Below the pieces are notes generated by a model. That model ran no database searches. It was not told where the DNA came from and was given only the letters and a program-made list of their open reading frames with translations. A program made the translations under genes and the position numbers. From Leifsonia sp. 466MF (GTDB lineage Bacteria; Actinomycetota; Actinomycetes; Actinomycetales; Microbacteriaceae), in NCBI RefSeq assembly GCF_900100265.1, contig NZ_LT629696.1, positions 3,782,001 through 3,846,000 on the forward strand: a DNA stretch of 64,000 bases, given 5' to 3'. Shown here one piece after another: positions 1-8,717 of the stretch. The first letter of the stretch is position 1. Each line of letters begins with the position of its first letter.

Positions 1-1
1 G

Positions 2-445
2 TGGCTGACGGACCCCGTGCTCGCGCTGCCCGCCGCGGCGGCTGTGGTCATCTGGACGAACGTCGGCTACGTCACTCTCTTCTTCCTCGCCGGGCTGTTG
101 AACATCCCGAACCACATCGTGGAGGCCGCACGCATCGACGGCGCCGGTCCGGTCGCCCTGTTCTGGCGGATCAAGCTGCCCCTGCTCCGGCCGACGATGT
201 TCTTCGTGCTGGTCACGAGCGTGATCGCCACCTTCCAGCTCTTCGACCAGATCTATGCGCTCACCGGCGGCGGGCCGGAGCACCGGACGGATGTGGTCGC
301 GAACCGCATCTACACGGAGGCCTTCCAGTCGTTCGACCTCGGGCGGGCATCCGTCATGGCCGTGGTGCTGCTCGTGCTGCTGGTGGCGATCACCGTCGGG
401 CAGCAGCTGTACTTCCGCAGGAGGACGACCTATGACCTCGGGTAG
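2..445 (+). CDS. Sugar ABC transporter permease, MalF type (5'-truncated)
   Basis: C-terminal part of a carbohydrate ABC importer membrane subunit, cut by the window edge, so no start codon is visible. The remaining 147 codons hold hydrophobic segments and the permease EAA loop (EAARIDGAG, then a few residues on KLPLLRP), which docks on the ATPase. This is the MalF/UgpA-type family by established knowledge. The 3' end overlaps the next permease by 14 nt, and a binding protein follows, so the three form one uptake operon. No ATPase gene is in view; many actinobacterial sugar importers share MsiK. The substrate cannot be told from sequence. Confidence 0.9.
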   Translation, partial: WLTDPVLALPAAAAVVIWTNVGYVTLFFLAGLLNIPNHIVEAARIDGAGPVALFWRIKLPLLRPTMFFVLVTSVIATFQLFDQIYALTGGGPEHRTDVVANRIYTEAFQSFDLGRASVMAVVLLVLLVAITVGQQLYFRRRTTYDLG

Positions 446-1265
446 GCGGGTCCTCCGGACGGTCGGCGTCTACCTCCTGCTGCTGGTCGGCGCGGCGGTG
501 ACGCTCGCGCCCTTCCTGCTCAGCGCGATGACGGCCTTCAAGACGCCGGCCCAGTTCGCTCGCACGCCCGCGTTGACGCCGCCCGATCCGTGGACGCTCG
601 ACAACCTCGTCTCGCTGTTCACCGGCCCGGCCGGTTTCAGCCGGGCGCTCCTCGTCACGGCGCTCGTCACCGTGTTCATCCTGGTGTTCCAGCTGGTCTT
701 CTCGATCATGGCCGCCTACGCGTTCGCCCGCGTCGACTTCCCCGGACGGGATGCGCTGTTCTGGGTATACCTCGCGACGCTCATGGTGCCGGCGATCGTT
801 CTCGTCATCCCGCTGTACCTGATGATGGCGCAGCTGGGACTGCGCGATACGTTCTGGGGCCTCGTGCTCCCCTTCTCCTTCGGGAGCCCGTACGCGGTTT
901 TCCTACTCCGCGAGTACTTCCGCGGGATCCCGCAGGAGCTCATCGACGCCGCCCGGCTCGACGGCGCATCCACCCTGGACATCCTCGTGGAGATCGTCGT
1001 CCCGCTCTCCCGGCCGATCATCGCGACGCTCGTGCTGATCACGGCGGTGAGCCAGTGGAACAACTTCCTGTGGCCGCTCGTCATCACAAGCGGTAACACG
1101 TGGCGGGTGGCCACCGTCGCCACTGCTAGCCTCCAATCCCAGTACAACGGCAACTGGACAGTTGTCATGGCAGCGACGACGCTGGCGATCGTGCCGCTCG
1201 TCGTGCTCTTCCTGATCTTCCAGAAGCGCTTCGTGCGGTCCATCACGATCACCGGCTTCCGGTAG
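432..1265 (+). CDS. Sugar ABC transporter permease, MalG type
   Basis: Second membrane subunit of the sugar importer, 277 aa, about six hydrophobic segments. The MalG-type EAA loop is visible as IDAARLDGAS followed by EIVVPLSRP near residue 190. The ATG at 432 is chosen because it overlaps the stop of the upstream permease, and the protein then begins with a short basic stretch (TSGRRVLR) before the first membrane helix, as usual for this family. It is followed 13 nt later by the binding protein, preceded by AGAGGAGG. Substrate unknown. Confidence 0.93.
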   Translation: MTSGRRVLRTVGVYLLLLVGAAVTLAPFLLSAMTAFKTPAQFARTPALTPPDPWTLDNLVSLFTGPAGFSRALLVTALVTVFILVFQLVFSIMAAYAFARVDFPGRDALFWVYLATLMVPAIVLVIPLYLMMAQLGLRDTFWGLVLPFSFGSPYAVFLLREYFRGIPQELIDAARLDGASTLDILVEIVVPLSRPIIATLVLITAVSQWNNFLWPLVITSGNTWRVATVATASLQSQYNGNWTVVMAATTLAIVPLVVLFLIFQKRFVRSITITGFR

Positions 1266-1278
1266 AGGAGGATCTGAC

Positions 1279-2616
1279 ATGGCCAAGCGCTCGACTGTCA
1301 TCGCGGCATCGGTGGCGGGTCTCGTCGTGCTGGTCGCCGCGGTCGGCATCACGACAGCTGTCGCGGGATCTGCGCAGCCGGCGAAGCAGACGGTCACGGT
1401 GCGGCTGTGGGACGAGCAGGTGCAGAAGGCCTATCGAACCTCGTTCGCCGAGTTCGAGAAGAAGAACCCCGACATCGACGTGAAGACGGTGCTCGTGCCG
1501 TGGGCGGACTACTTCACGAAGCTGCGCACCGATGTCGCCGCCGGCGACGCCGACGACGTCTTCTGGGTGAACGCCGGCAACTTCGAGGACTATGCGACGG
1601 GCGGCGACCTGGTCGACGTCGGCAAGACCCTGGGATCCGGAGCCTCGAAGCGCTGGCAGCCCAACGTCGTGAAGCAGTACACGCTCGACGGATCGCTGTG
1701 GGGCGTTCCCCAGCTCGCGGACCCGGGCATCGGAGTCTTCTACAACGCCGACCTGCTGAAGAAGGCGGGCGTCGACCCGGCGTCGCTGGGCAGCCTCCAC
1801 TGGTCGCCCGATCGCGCGTCGGACACCCTCCTCCCCGTGCTGCAGAAGCTGACGCTGGATGCGGCGGGCCACACGGCGGCCGACCCCGGCTTCGACCCGC
1901 AGCACATCGTGCAGTACGGCTACAACGCGGCCAACGACTTGAACGCGATTTACATCAACTACCTCGGGTCGAACGGCGCCGCGCTGCAGAAGGGGGACCG
2001 CTTCGTCTTCGACACCCCGCAGGGCAGGCAGGCGTTCCAGTACGTCGTCGACCTGATCGACAAGTACCACGTCGCACCATCGGCGGCGGACACGAACACC
2101 AACGGCGACTTCAGCCGCGACCAGTTCACGCAGGGCCGCCTCGCGCTGTTCCAGACCGGCTCGTACAACCTGGCGAACGTCGAACAGGGCGCGTCGTTCC
2201 GCTGGGGCGTGGCTCCGCTTCCGGCCGGCCCTGCCGGCGCGATCAGCGTGACCAACGGCGTGATCGCCGCCGGCAATGCGCATTCGAAGCACCCCGAGGC
2301 GGTTGCCAAAGTGCTGCTGTGGCTCGGAAGCGCCGAGGGTTCGGCGGCGATCGGCGAGGACGGTTCCGCCTCGCCCGCGGTGGTCGCGGCCCAGCAGGGG
2401 TTCCTCGACTATTGGAAGAGGAAGGACGTCGACGTCTCACCGCTTTACGAGGTGCTGAAGAACGGCAGCGTGCAAGCACCGCAGGGCGCTGGGTGGGCGA
2501 AGGCGCAGGATGCGTTCGGGCCCGTGTTCGAGGAGATGTTCCTGGGGCGCATCCCGGTGGCGGACGCCCTGAAGAAGGCGCAGACGGCGGCGAACGCGGC
2601 GATCGGCGCAGACTGA
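1279..2616 (+). CDS. Extracellular solute-binding protein of the sugar ABC importer
   Basis: 445-aa family-1 (MalE-like) binding protein that would capture an oligosaccharide or sugar for the two upstream permeases. A single hydrophobic N-terminal segment (about residues 7-30) is followed by the mature fold starting [10 protein letters not shown]; conserved features include WGVPQLAD and [11 protein letters not shown]. Oddly, there is no lipobox cysteine: the N-terminal region ends [10 protein letters not shown], which suggests signal peptidase I cleavage or an uncleaved membrane anchor instead of the lipoprotein anchoring usual in Gram-positives. AGAGGAGG lies 6-13 nt before the ATG. It is the last gene of the operon; a GC-rich hairpin (2673-2688) without a T-run follows. 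Confidence 0.93.
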   Translation: MAKRSTVIAASVAGLVVLVAAVGITTAVAGSAQPAKQTVTVRLWDEQVQKAYRTSFAEFEKKNPDIDVKTVLVPWADYFTKLRTDVAAGDADDVFWVNAGNFEDYATGGDLVDVGKTLGSGASKRWQPNVVKQYTLDGSLWGVPQLADPGIGVFYNADLLKKAGVDPASLGSLHWSPDRASDTLLPVLQKLTLDAAGHTAADPGFDPQHIVQYGYNAANDLNAIYINYLGSNGAALQKGDRFVFDTPQGRQAFQYVVDLIDKYHVAPSAADTNTNGDFSRDQFTQGRLALFQTGSYNLANVEQGASFRWGVAPLPAGPAGAISVTNGVIAAGNAHSKHPEAVAKVLLWLGSAEGSAAIGEDGSASPAVVAAQQGFLDYWKRKDVDVSPLYEVLKNGSVQAPQGAGWAKAQDAFGPVFEEMFLGRIPVADALKKAQTAANAAIGAD

Positions 2617-2751
2617 GGGATTCCGTCCACAGATCTCCCGATCGCTCGGTTTTCCACAGATGCGGGTTTTCGGGCTCGCGGACGAGCCGGCCCGGCGAGG
2701 GTGGAGGCATGACCGAGATCACCGCCGGCTGGCGCCCCGCACCCGCATCCG

Positions 2752-2858
2752 TTACTCTAGGGAAGTTGCCCGGGCAGAGTCCTGCCCTGGGCGCGTCTAT
2801 GACACCCTCCTGCTGCAGAACGTCTGCAGCCGCTGAGACCAGAGGAGGTGGGTTAGTC
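2752..2858 (+). promoter_or_regulatory. rpsF promoter and structured 5' leader
   Basis: A -10-like TACTCT (2752-2757) would start a leader of about 95 nt. The leader can fold two hairpins: GCCCGGGCAG (2768-2777) with CTGCCCTGGGC (2782-2792), and GCTGCAG (2812-2818) with CTGCAGC (2824-2830) around AACGT, directly before the AGAGGAGG ribosome binding site. A CCG sits at the foot of the second hairpin. rpsF leaders of many bacteria bind the S6:S18 complex for feedback; assigning that function here is inference. The spacer from 2617 also carries TTTTCCACA (2650-2658), a DnaA-box-like 9-mer. Confidence 0.45.
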
Positions 2859-3230
2859 ATGCATCAGTACGAGTTGATGGTCATCCTCGATCCCGAGATC
2901 GATGAGCGCACCGTGGCTCCGAGCCTTGACAAGTTCCTCAACGTCGTCCGGAACGACGGTGGAACGATCGACAACGTCGACATCTGGGGACGTCGTCGCC
3001 TGGCTTACGAGATCAACAAGAAGTCCGAGGGCATCTACGCCGTCGTCCAGCTCACCGCTGAGGGCGACACGACCAAGGAGCTCGACCGCCAGCTGAAGCT
3101 CAGCGAGGCCGTCATGCGCACCAAGGTCCTCCGCGCCGAGGAGGCGATCGCTCAGGTCGCCGCCGCTCAGAAGCGTGCCGACGAGAAGGCCGCCCGCAAG
3201 GCTGCCACCTCCGAGAAGGCCGGCGCCTAG
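2859..3230 (+). CDS. rpsF: 30S ribosomal protein S6
   Basis: 123-aa S6, a small-subunit protein that binds as a heterodimer with S18 on the 16S rRNA platform. It begins [17 protein letters not shown] and contains [13 protein letters not shown], both typical. The C-terminal tail is Ala/Lys rich, as in other actinobacteria. The ATG is preceded by AGAGGAGG. First gene of rpsF-ssb-rpsR-rplI; ssb follows after 4 nt. Confidence 0.98.
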   Translation: MHQYELMVILDPEIDERTVAPSLDKFLNVVRNDGGTIDNVDIWGRRRLAYEINKKSEGIYAVVQLTAEGDTTKELDRQLKLSEAVMRTKVLRAEEAIAQVAAAQKRADEKAARKAATSEKAGA

Positions 3231-3234
3231 TCCC

Positions 3235-3747
3235 ATGGCCGGCGAGACCGTCATCACCGTGGTGGGGAACCTCACCGCCGATCCCGAGCTGCGCTACACG
3301 CAGAACGGGCTGGCTGTCGCCAACTTCACCATCGCGTCCACCCCCCGCACGTTCGACCGTCAGGCGAACGAGTGGAAGGACGGTGAGGCTCTGTTCCTCC
3401 GCGCCAGCGTCTGGCGCGAGTTCGCAGAGCACGTCGCCGGTTCGCTGACCAAGGGGTCGCGCGTCATCGCGCAGGGCCGCCTCAAGCAGCGCTCCTACGA
3501 GACGAAGGAAGGCGAGAAGCGCACCAGCATCGAGCTCGAGATCGATGAGATCGGCCCGTCGCTGCGCTACGCCACCGCTCAGATCACCCGCACGCAGTCG
3601 TCCGGAGGCGGACGTGGCCCGGGTGGCTTCGGCGGAGGTTCGCCTGCTGTCGAGGAGCCGTGGGCCGCATCGGCTCCGGCGGATCCCTCCGCCGGTGCGG
3701 ATGTCTGGAACACTCCGGGCTCCTACAACGACGAGACCCCCTTCTAA
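3235..3747 (+). CDS. ssb: Single-stranded DNA-binding protein
   Basis: 170-aa SSB that coats single-stranded DNA in replication and repair. The N-terminal OB fold ([20 protein letters not shown], then AVANFTIAS) spans about residues 1-110. A Gly-rich flexible linker follows ([13 protein letters not shown]), and the protein ends in NDETPF, the acidic partner-binding tip. The ATG lies 4 nt after rpsF. Position between rpsF and rpsR is the conserved bacterial arrangement. Confidence 0.98.
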   Translation: MAGETVITVVGNLTADPELRYTQNGLAVANFTIASTPRTFDRQANEWKDGEALFLRASVWREFAEHVAGSLTKGSRVIAQGRLKQRSYETKEGEKRTSIELEIDEIGPSLRYATAQITRTQSSGGGRGPGGFGGGSPAVEEPWAASAPADPSAGADVWNTPGSYNDETPF

Positions 3748-3828
3748 CGAGACTCGCTCCTCCGCAGAGGGGCACACATCATCAGCCCGCCGGCCGGAGG
3801 CCGGGCCGGGCGGAAAGCAAAGGAAACC

Positions 3829-4092
3829 ATGGCTGGAAAGTCGAGCGGCGACCGCCGCAAGCCGATCCGCAAGGGCAAGGACGGCAAGAACGCCGCTCCC
3901 GCGAAGTCCGTTCGCGTGGGCGTCATCGATTACAAGGACGTCGCCACCCTGCGTAAGTTCATCTCGGAGCGTGGAAAGATCCGCGCCCGTCGCATCACCG
4001 GTGTCTCCGTCCAGGAGCAGCGACTCATCGCCCGCGCGGTCAAGAACGCGCGCGAGATGGCGCTCCTCCCCTACGCCGGCTCTGGCCGCTAA
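3829..4092 (+). CDS. rpsR: 30S ribosomal protein S18 (cysteine-free)
   Basis: 87-aa S18, partner of S6 in the small subunit. Recognisable from [19 protein letters not shown] and [12 protein letters not shown]. It has no cysteine, so it is the zinc-independent form. The start is preceded by AAAGGAAACC. An 81-nt spacer separates it from ssb, and rplI follows after 11 nt. Confidence 0.98.
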   Translation: MAGKSSGDRRKPIRKGKDGKNAAPAKSVRVGVIDYKDVATLRKFISERGKIRARRITGVSVQEQRLIARAVKNAREMALLPYAGSGR

Positions 4093-4103
4093 GGAGCAAC
4101 GAC

Positions 4104-4556
4104 ATGTCGAAGGTTATTCTCACGCACGAGGTCACCGGCCTCGGCTCGGCCGGTGACGTCGTCGACGTCAAGAACGGCTACGCCCGTAACTACCTCGTCC
4201 CGCAGGGCTTCGCAATCGCGTGGTCGCGTGGTGGCGAGAAGCAGGTCGAGCAGATCAAGGCGGCCCGCGCCGCTCGCGAGCTGCACACCGTCGAGCAGGC
4301 TCAGGACCTCAAGGCCAAGCTCGAGGCGACCAAGGTCAAGCTGACCGTCAAGGCGGGCCGCGAGGGCCGTCTCTTCGGTTCGGTCAAGACCGGCGATGTC
4401 GCGGACGCCGTCAAGGCGGCCGGCATCGGCGAGCTGGACAAGCGCAAGATCGAGCTTCCGAACCCCATCAAGGTCGTCGGCGACCACGAGGCGACCGTGC
4501 GTCTGCACGACGACCTCTCGGCCGTCATCAGCCTCCAGGTGGTCGCTGCCAAGTAG
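4104..4556 (+). CDS. rplI: 50S ribosomal protein L9
   Basis: 150-aa L9, a large-subunit protein at the base of the L1 stalk. The N-terminal domain shows the signature [19 protein letters not shown]; the linking helix (roughly 45-75) and C-terminal domain ([14 protein letters not shown]) are complete. Preceded by AAGGAG. Last gene of the ribosomal unit, closed by a strong hairpin. Confidence 0.98.
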   Translation: MSKVILTHEVTGLGSAGDVVDVKNGYARNYLVPQGFAIAWSRGGEKQVEQIKAARAARELHTVEQAQDLKAKLEATKVKLTVKAGREGRLFGSVKTGDVADAVKAAGIGELDKRKIELPNPIKVVGDHEATVRLHDDLSAVISLQVVAAK

Positions 4557-4575
4557 GCGCGACGAAGCAGAAGTG

Positions 4576-4608
4576 TAGCGGCGGGCGAAGGCCCGCCGCT
4601 ACCTTTCG
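4576..4608 (+). terminator. Intrinsic terminator after rplI
   Basis: Perfect 11-bp stem TAGCGGCGGGC / GCCCGCCGCTA with a GAAG loop, followed by CCTTTCGTT. It closes the rpsF-rplI unit, so dnaB needs its own promoter. Confidence 0.85.
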
Positions 4609-4614
4609 TTAAGG

Positions 4615-4850
4615 CTGTTTTCCCCCGTTCTGTGCACAGGGCGTGATCGTTCCGAAGCAAGCTTGAACACAGGGTTCAAGGAAGTTTTTACACACAGCCT
4701 GGGGATAGTAAAACTGCTGTTCAGCGGATATATCCGCTCCGAAAGTTCTTTTTTCTCCACAGGGTTCCACACACCTTCTACACACGCTCTACGGCGTTTC
4801 GCCCACATTCTCCCCAGTTTTATCCACAGGCTGAGTTGTCACCGCGGACA
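4615..4850. other. AT-rich spacer with DnaA-box-like sites and palindromes upstream of dnaB
   Basis: The gene-free stretch 4609-5017 is clearly more AT-rich than its surroundings in its first half. It holds a perfect DnaA box TTATCCACA (4820-4828), a near match TTCTCCACA (4753-4761), and CACAGGG at 4635, 4668 and 4758 plus CACAGGC at 4825. There is a 7-bp inverted repeat CTTGAAC/GTTCAAG (4662-4680) and a perfect 16-bp palindrome AGCGGATATATCCGCT (4723-4738). No convincing gene is present. Likely the dnaB promoter/regulatory region, possibly DnaA-responsive; this is inference. Confidence 0.5.
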
Positions 4851-5017
4851 GGGGTTCGTAGGGTTGATCGACGTCGACGGACGGCAGCCGCGAGGAGCGG
4901 CGATGTCGGAGGTCGTCCCGACAATCGACCCGAGGGAACTCGTCCACGCGAAAGCGTCGAACGACCCCACGACGGCTTCGTCGTGCCCCGAGGCAACGGA
5001 CCAGTAGAGGAGTGAAC

Positions 5018-6391
5018 GTGTCGATCGCCCATATCGGTCTCGCCGACGGTCGTGACCCGGGCGACGCCCGCTCGCCGGAGCGCACTCCGCCGCACGACCT
5101 CCTCGCCGAGCAGAGCGCCCTCGGTGGAATGCTGCTCAGCAAGGACGCCGTCGCCGACGTCGTCGAGGTCATCCGCGGCACCGACTTCTACATCCCCAAG
5201 CACGAGATCATCTACGACGCGATCCTGTCGCTGTACTCGCACGGCGAGCCGACCGACGTCATCACCGTCACCGACGAGCTGACCAAGATCGGCGAGCTCT
5301 CCCGCGCCGGTGGCGCCGAGTACCTCCACACGCTGACGAGCCTCGTCCCGACCGCGGCGAACGCGGGCTACTACGCCAACATCGTCGGCGAGAAGGCGCT
5401 ACTCCGGCGGCTCGTCGAGGCCGGCACGCGCATCACGCAGATGGGTTACAAGGCCGAGGGCGAGGTTCTCGACCTCGTCAATAACGCGCAAGCCGAGATC
5501 TACTCGGTGACGGGAACGCAGGAGACCGAGGACTACGTCCCGCTCACCGAGGCTGTCACCGTCGCGATCGACGAGATCGAGGCGGCGAAGCACAAGGACG
5601 GATCGATGACCGGCGTCCCCACCGGCTTCGCCGAGCTGGACGAGCTGACCAACGGGCTCCATCCCGGCCAGATGGTCATCGTGGCCGCCCGACCCGCACT
5701 CGGTAAGTCGACGCTCGCGCTCGACTTCGCACGCGCGGCGGCGATCAAGCACGACATGCCCACCATCTTCTTCTCCCTCGAGATGGGGCGCAGCGAGATC
5801 GCGATGCGCCTCCTCTCCGCCGAGGCGACCGTCCCGCTGCAGAACATGCGCAAGGGAACCGTCGACAACCGCGACTGGACGACCATCGCATCCACCCGCG
5901 GCCGCATCAACGACGCCCCGCTGTACATCGACGACAGCCCCAACATGACCCTCGTCGAGATCCGCGCCAAGTGCCGCCGGCTCAAGCAGCGCGTCGGCCT
6001 CAAGATGGTCATCATCGACTACCTGCAGCTCATGACCAGCGGCAAGCGCGTCGAGAGCCGCCAGCAGGAGGTCAGTGAGTTCTCGCGTGCGCTCAAGCTC
6101 CTCGCCAAAGAGCTGCAGGTTCCGGTCATCGCCCTGTCACAGCTGAACCGTGGTCCCGAGCAGCGAGCGGACAAGCTCCCCGCGCTGAGCGACCTCCGCG
6201 AGTCGGGCTCCATCGAGCAGGACGCCGACGTCGTCATCCTGCTTCACCGCGAGTCCGCCTACGAGAAGGACAACCCCCGCGCCGGCGAGGCCGACCTCAT
6301 CGTCGCCAAGCACCGAAACGGCCCCACCCGAACGGTCACCGTGGCCTTCCAGGGCATGTACTCCCGATTCACGGACATGGCCCCGATCTGA
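5018..6391 (+). CDS. dnaB: Replicative DNA helicase DnaB
   Basis: 457-aa hexameric helicase that unwinds the chromosome at the replication fork. The N-terminal domain (PPHDLLAEQSALGGMLL) precedes the RecA-like domain with Walker A ARPALGKST (GKS at about residue 229), FFSLEMG, the Walker B region MVIIDYLQLM, and SQLNRGPEQR. No intein is inserted at the P-loop, unlike several mycobacterial dnaB genes. A GTG at 5012 is in frame, but AGAGGAG (5006-5012) is correctly spaced only for GTG 5018. Genes upstream match the usual actinobacterial order near the origin. Confidence 0.97.
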   Translation: MSIAHIGLADGRDPGDARSPERTPPHDLLAEQSALGGMLLSKDAVADVVEVIRGTDFYIPKHEIIYDAILSLYSHGEPTDVITVTDELTKIGELSRAGGAEYLHTLTSLVPTAANAGYYANIVGEKALLRRLVEAGTRITQMGYKAEGEVLDLVNNAQAEIYSVTGTQETEDYVPLTEAVTVAIDEIEAAKHKDGSMTGVPTGFAELDELTNGLHPGQMVIVAARPALGKSTLALDFARAAAIKHDMPTIFFSLEMGRSEIAMRLLSAEATVPLQNMRKGTVDNRDWTTIASTRGRINDAPLYIDDSPNMTLVEIRAKCRRLKQRVGLKMVIIDYLQLMTSGKRVESRQQEVSEFSRALKLLAKELQVPVIALSQLNRGPEQRADKLPALSDLRESGSIEQDADVVILLHRESAYEKDNPRAGEADLIVAKHRNGPTRTVTVAFQGMYSRFTDMAPI

Positions 6392-6466
6392 TCCGACGTT
6401 GTGGACCAGCGCACCGAGTGAAACCACCATCGTTTCCCGTTCGGCTTCGCCGCTAGAGTGACGTCG

Positions 6467-6958
6467 ATGGCTCAACGCAAATCGCGTAAGCGCGGCAACC
6501 CGGCCTCCACCGGGCGGTCATCCAAAGCGCCCACGAAACGTCCGCCGCGCGGTTATCGGCTGAGCGCACGCACGATCAACCGGTGGACCCGCGTGCTGAC
6601 CTACACGATGCTCAGCGGCTACGCGGTCGGCGCTGTCGTCGCGCTCATCGGCCTCCTCATCCACGACGACACGATGCCCGCGCTCGGACTCGGCGTCGCC
6701 GCGCTCGTTACCGCAGTAGCGCTCGTCGGCGGAGCCTACCTGGGTGGCCAGAGCCTCGCCCGGTTCGGAGGCCTCGTCGCACTGGGGTTCCTCGCCGGCG
6801 TCGGGCTCGCCATCGGTGGCAAGGCACTCGCCTCCTGGGTTCCGGCGCTCGGAGTCGTCATCGCTGCGTTGTCCACCATCGGTCTCTTCCTTCTAGGTAT
6901 CCGGCGCCGCGTGCCGATGTGGCTCGGCGCTCGGAACGACGGCAGCCCCAACAACTGA
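6467..6958 (+). CDS. Membrane protein of unknown function
   Basis: 163 aa. A very basic N-terminal tail (AQRKSRKRGN...KRPPRGYR, about 30 residues) is followed by four hydrophobic segments (about residues 42-62, 67-90, 92-110, 118-140). No family recognised. The start is set at ATG 6467 because a TAGAGT box (6454-6459) lies exactly 7 nt before it, typical of leaderless actinobacterial genes, and no ribosome binding site is visible. It stands alone after dnaB and is convergent with the next gene. Confidence 0.8.
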   Translation: MAQRKSRKRGNPASTGRSSKAPTKRPPRGYRLSARTINRWTRVLTYTMLSGYAVGAVVALIGLLIHDDTMPALGLGVAALVTAVALVGGAYLGGQSLARFGGLVALGFLAGVGLAIGGKALASWVPALGVVIAALSTIGLFLLGIRRRVPMWLGARNDGSPNN

Positions 6959-7026
6959 CAAAGCCTGCATTACACGTTGGTGTGCGATCTGGGTGTGATG
7001 TCTGGGATCGAAAGCGGCCGTCGTGA

Positions 7027-8001
7027 TCAGGACGTGGGCGCCTCCTGGGGCGGCAGCACGACGAGCTTGCCGTGGGGTGCGCCCGAAACGCTCGCCTCCA
7101 TGGCCTCGCGCCAGTCGCTGAAAGGGAACGTGCCCGCGATGGGGAGCCGGAACTCGCCTCTGGCTGCGAGTTCGGCGTACTCCGCGACGACGCCGGCGTC
7201 CGGAAACGCGCCGGAGGCGAGGAGCAGGTCGAGGTTGACCCGGGCGCCGAGCTGTCGCGCTTCGTCGTGGTTGCTGATGGTGACGACACGGGACGGCACA
7301 CCGCCTGCGAGCGCGATGAGTTCGGCCAGTGTTCCCGGGCTGGGGCGCGGGGTGTCGAGCACCAGGTCCACGTCGCCACCGGCTAGGGCGCGCACCCGAT
7401 CGGGCATTCCCTCTCCATAAGGAGTGACAAGGGCGCCGAACTCCTCCAGTCGATCCGCGAGGCTCGGTCCAGCTGTCGCGATGACGCGAACGCCGCGCCG
7501 CAGGGCCACCTGCACCGCCGCGAAGCCGACCATGCCGCCGGCGCCGTGGACGAGAAGCGTGGAGCCGCGCTCCACCCCCATGGCGTCGAGCGTCCACACC
7601 GCGGTCTTGACGACCATCGGGAGGGTGGCGGCGTGCGCTTCGTCGAGACCGTCGGGCAGCGGGAACCACTCGCGCAGGATCGCCACATCGGCAAGGCCGC
7701 CGCTGGCCTGTCCGGTGACGTCCGCCGTGCCGAAAACCCGATCGCCGACGGCTACGCCATCCACCCCAGTTCCGACGGCGTCGACGGTTCCGGCGACGTC
7801 GAAGCCGATCCCGCGCGGCAGTGCGCCGGCCTGGAAGCCGCGGCACACCTCCCAGTCGGCGGGATTGAGGCCGACTGCGGCGACTCGGACACGGACCTGG
7901 CCGGCGCCGGGGTCTGGGATCTCGGTCCGCTCCTCATGGAGCACATCGGACGGTTCGCCGTATTCGCGGAAACGGACGGTGCGGGATGGGATGGCGGTCA
8001 T
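7027..8001 (-). CDS. NADP-dependent quinone-type oxidoreductase (MDR superfamily)
   Basis: 324-aa medium-chain dehydrogenase/reductase of the zeta-crystallin/quinone reductase type. The GroES-like N-terminus (VRFREYGEPSDVL; VGLNPADWE) precedes the Rossmann nucleotide-binding motif LVHGAGGMVGFAAVQ near residue 155. Zinc ligands of alcohol dehydrogenases are absent, as expected for this branch. Probably reduces quinones or reactive carbonyls with NADPH; substrate unknown. It is divergent from a TetR regulator 79 bp away with a palindromic operator between them, so it is probably the regulator's target. Confidence 0.9.
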   Translation of the reverse strand: MTAIPSRTVRFREYGEPSDVLHEERTEIPDPGAGQVRVRVAAVGLNPADWEVCRGFQAGALPRGIGFDVAGTVDAVGTGVDGVAVGDRVFGTADVTGQASGGLADVAILREWFPLPDGLDEAHAATLPMVVKTAVWTLDAMGVERGSTLLVHGAGGMVGFAAVQVALRRGVRVIATAGPSLADRLEEFGALVTPYGEGMPDRVRALAGGDVDLVLDTPRPSPGTLAELIALAGGVPSRVVTISNHDEARQLGARVNLDLLLASGAFPDAGVVAEYAELAARGEFRLPIAGTFPFSDWREAMEASVSGAPHGKLVVLPPQEAPTS

Positions 8002-8022
8002 GCGCTCCTCCTCGGTATCGTT

Positions 8023-8065
8023 GTGACAGTCGCTGACGCTACCAGGTTAAGTCAGTGACTGTCAC
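8023..8065. promoter_or_regulatory. Palindromic operator between oxidoreductase and TetR gene
   Basis: Inverted repeat of 15-nt arms, GTGACAGTCGCTGAC (8023-8037) and GTCAGTGACTGTCAC (8051-8065), matching at 14 of 15 positions and separated by 13 nt. The right arm contains the perfect small palindrome GTGACTGTCAC. Its position in the divergent intergenic region fits autoregulation and control of the oxidoreductase by the adjacent TetR protein. Confidence 0.75.
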
Positions 8066-8080
8066 TACGAAGGAGATCGC

Positions 8081-8632
8081 ATGCCGAGAAGCGGCGAGGA
8101 TGCACGCCGTCGCCTGCGGGAGGCTGCGCTCGAGCTCTACGGCGAGCAGGGCTACGACTCGACCACCACCGCGCAGATCGCCGCCCGCGCCGGCGTAACC
8201 GAGCGCACGTTCTTCCGACACTTCGCCGACAAGCGGGAGGTACTCTTCGGCGGTGACTCCGAGTTGCGGGACACGATGGTCGGCGCCATCGCGGGCGCGG
8301 CGCCTGAGACGTCGCCCCTCGATCTCGTGGTCGGCGCCTATCTCGCCGCCGCGCCCCTGTTCGTCGCCGGGCGACCGATCGCGATCCGGCGCGCGGAACT
8401 CATCGACGCCACTCCTGCCCTTCAAGAGCGAGCGCACGCCAAGACTGCTGCCCTCGCCGACGCGGTCGTTGACGCCCTGATGTCGCGGGGGATCACTGAG
8501 CCGACAGCTCGCCTCGCTGCCCAGGTCGGTGCCGCAGCATTCCAGCGCGCGGGCGCACAGTGGTACGCAGACCCGTCGCTCGACCTCCCGACGCTGGTCC
8601 GGGACGCCGTCGACGAGGTCCGGCGGCTCTGA
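8081..8632 (+). CDS. TetR family transcriptional regulator
   Basis: 183-aa regulator. The N-terminal helix-turn-helix is clear (REAALELYGEQGYDSTTTAQIAARAGVTERTFFRHFADK, shown by TTTAQIAARAGV and FFRHFADKREVLF). The C-terminal ligand domain is unclassified. AAGGAG lies 5 nt before the ATG. Divergent from the oxidoreductase, with the operator just upstream; by analogy it represses both genes until a small toxic ligand binds. Confidence 0.93.
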   Translation: MPRSGEDARRRLREAALELYGEQGYDSTTTAQIAARAGVTERTFFRHFADKREVLFGGDSELRDTMVGAIAGAAPETSPLDLVVGAYLAAAPLFVAGRPIAIRRAELIDATPALQERAHAKTAALADAVVDALMSRGITEPTARLAAQVGAAAFQRAGAQWYADPSLDLPTLVRDAVDEVRRL

Positions 8633-8717
8633 CACCGAACCATGAGGTTGTAGCTGGACGCGGACGGCCTGGCGCCACCTCTGCCACCTGACGCGTCCGA
8701 CCTCCTAACCTGGGGAC

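Noticed and set aside
4615..4850. Chromosomal replication origin
   Set aside because: Only one perfect and one near DnaA box, and no dnaA, dnaN, recF, gyrB or rpmH beside it. Listed instead as a possible DnaA-binding regulatory region.
5018..6391. Intein in dnaB
   Set aside because: The helicase reads through P-loop and later motifs at normal length (457 aa); no insertion.
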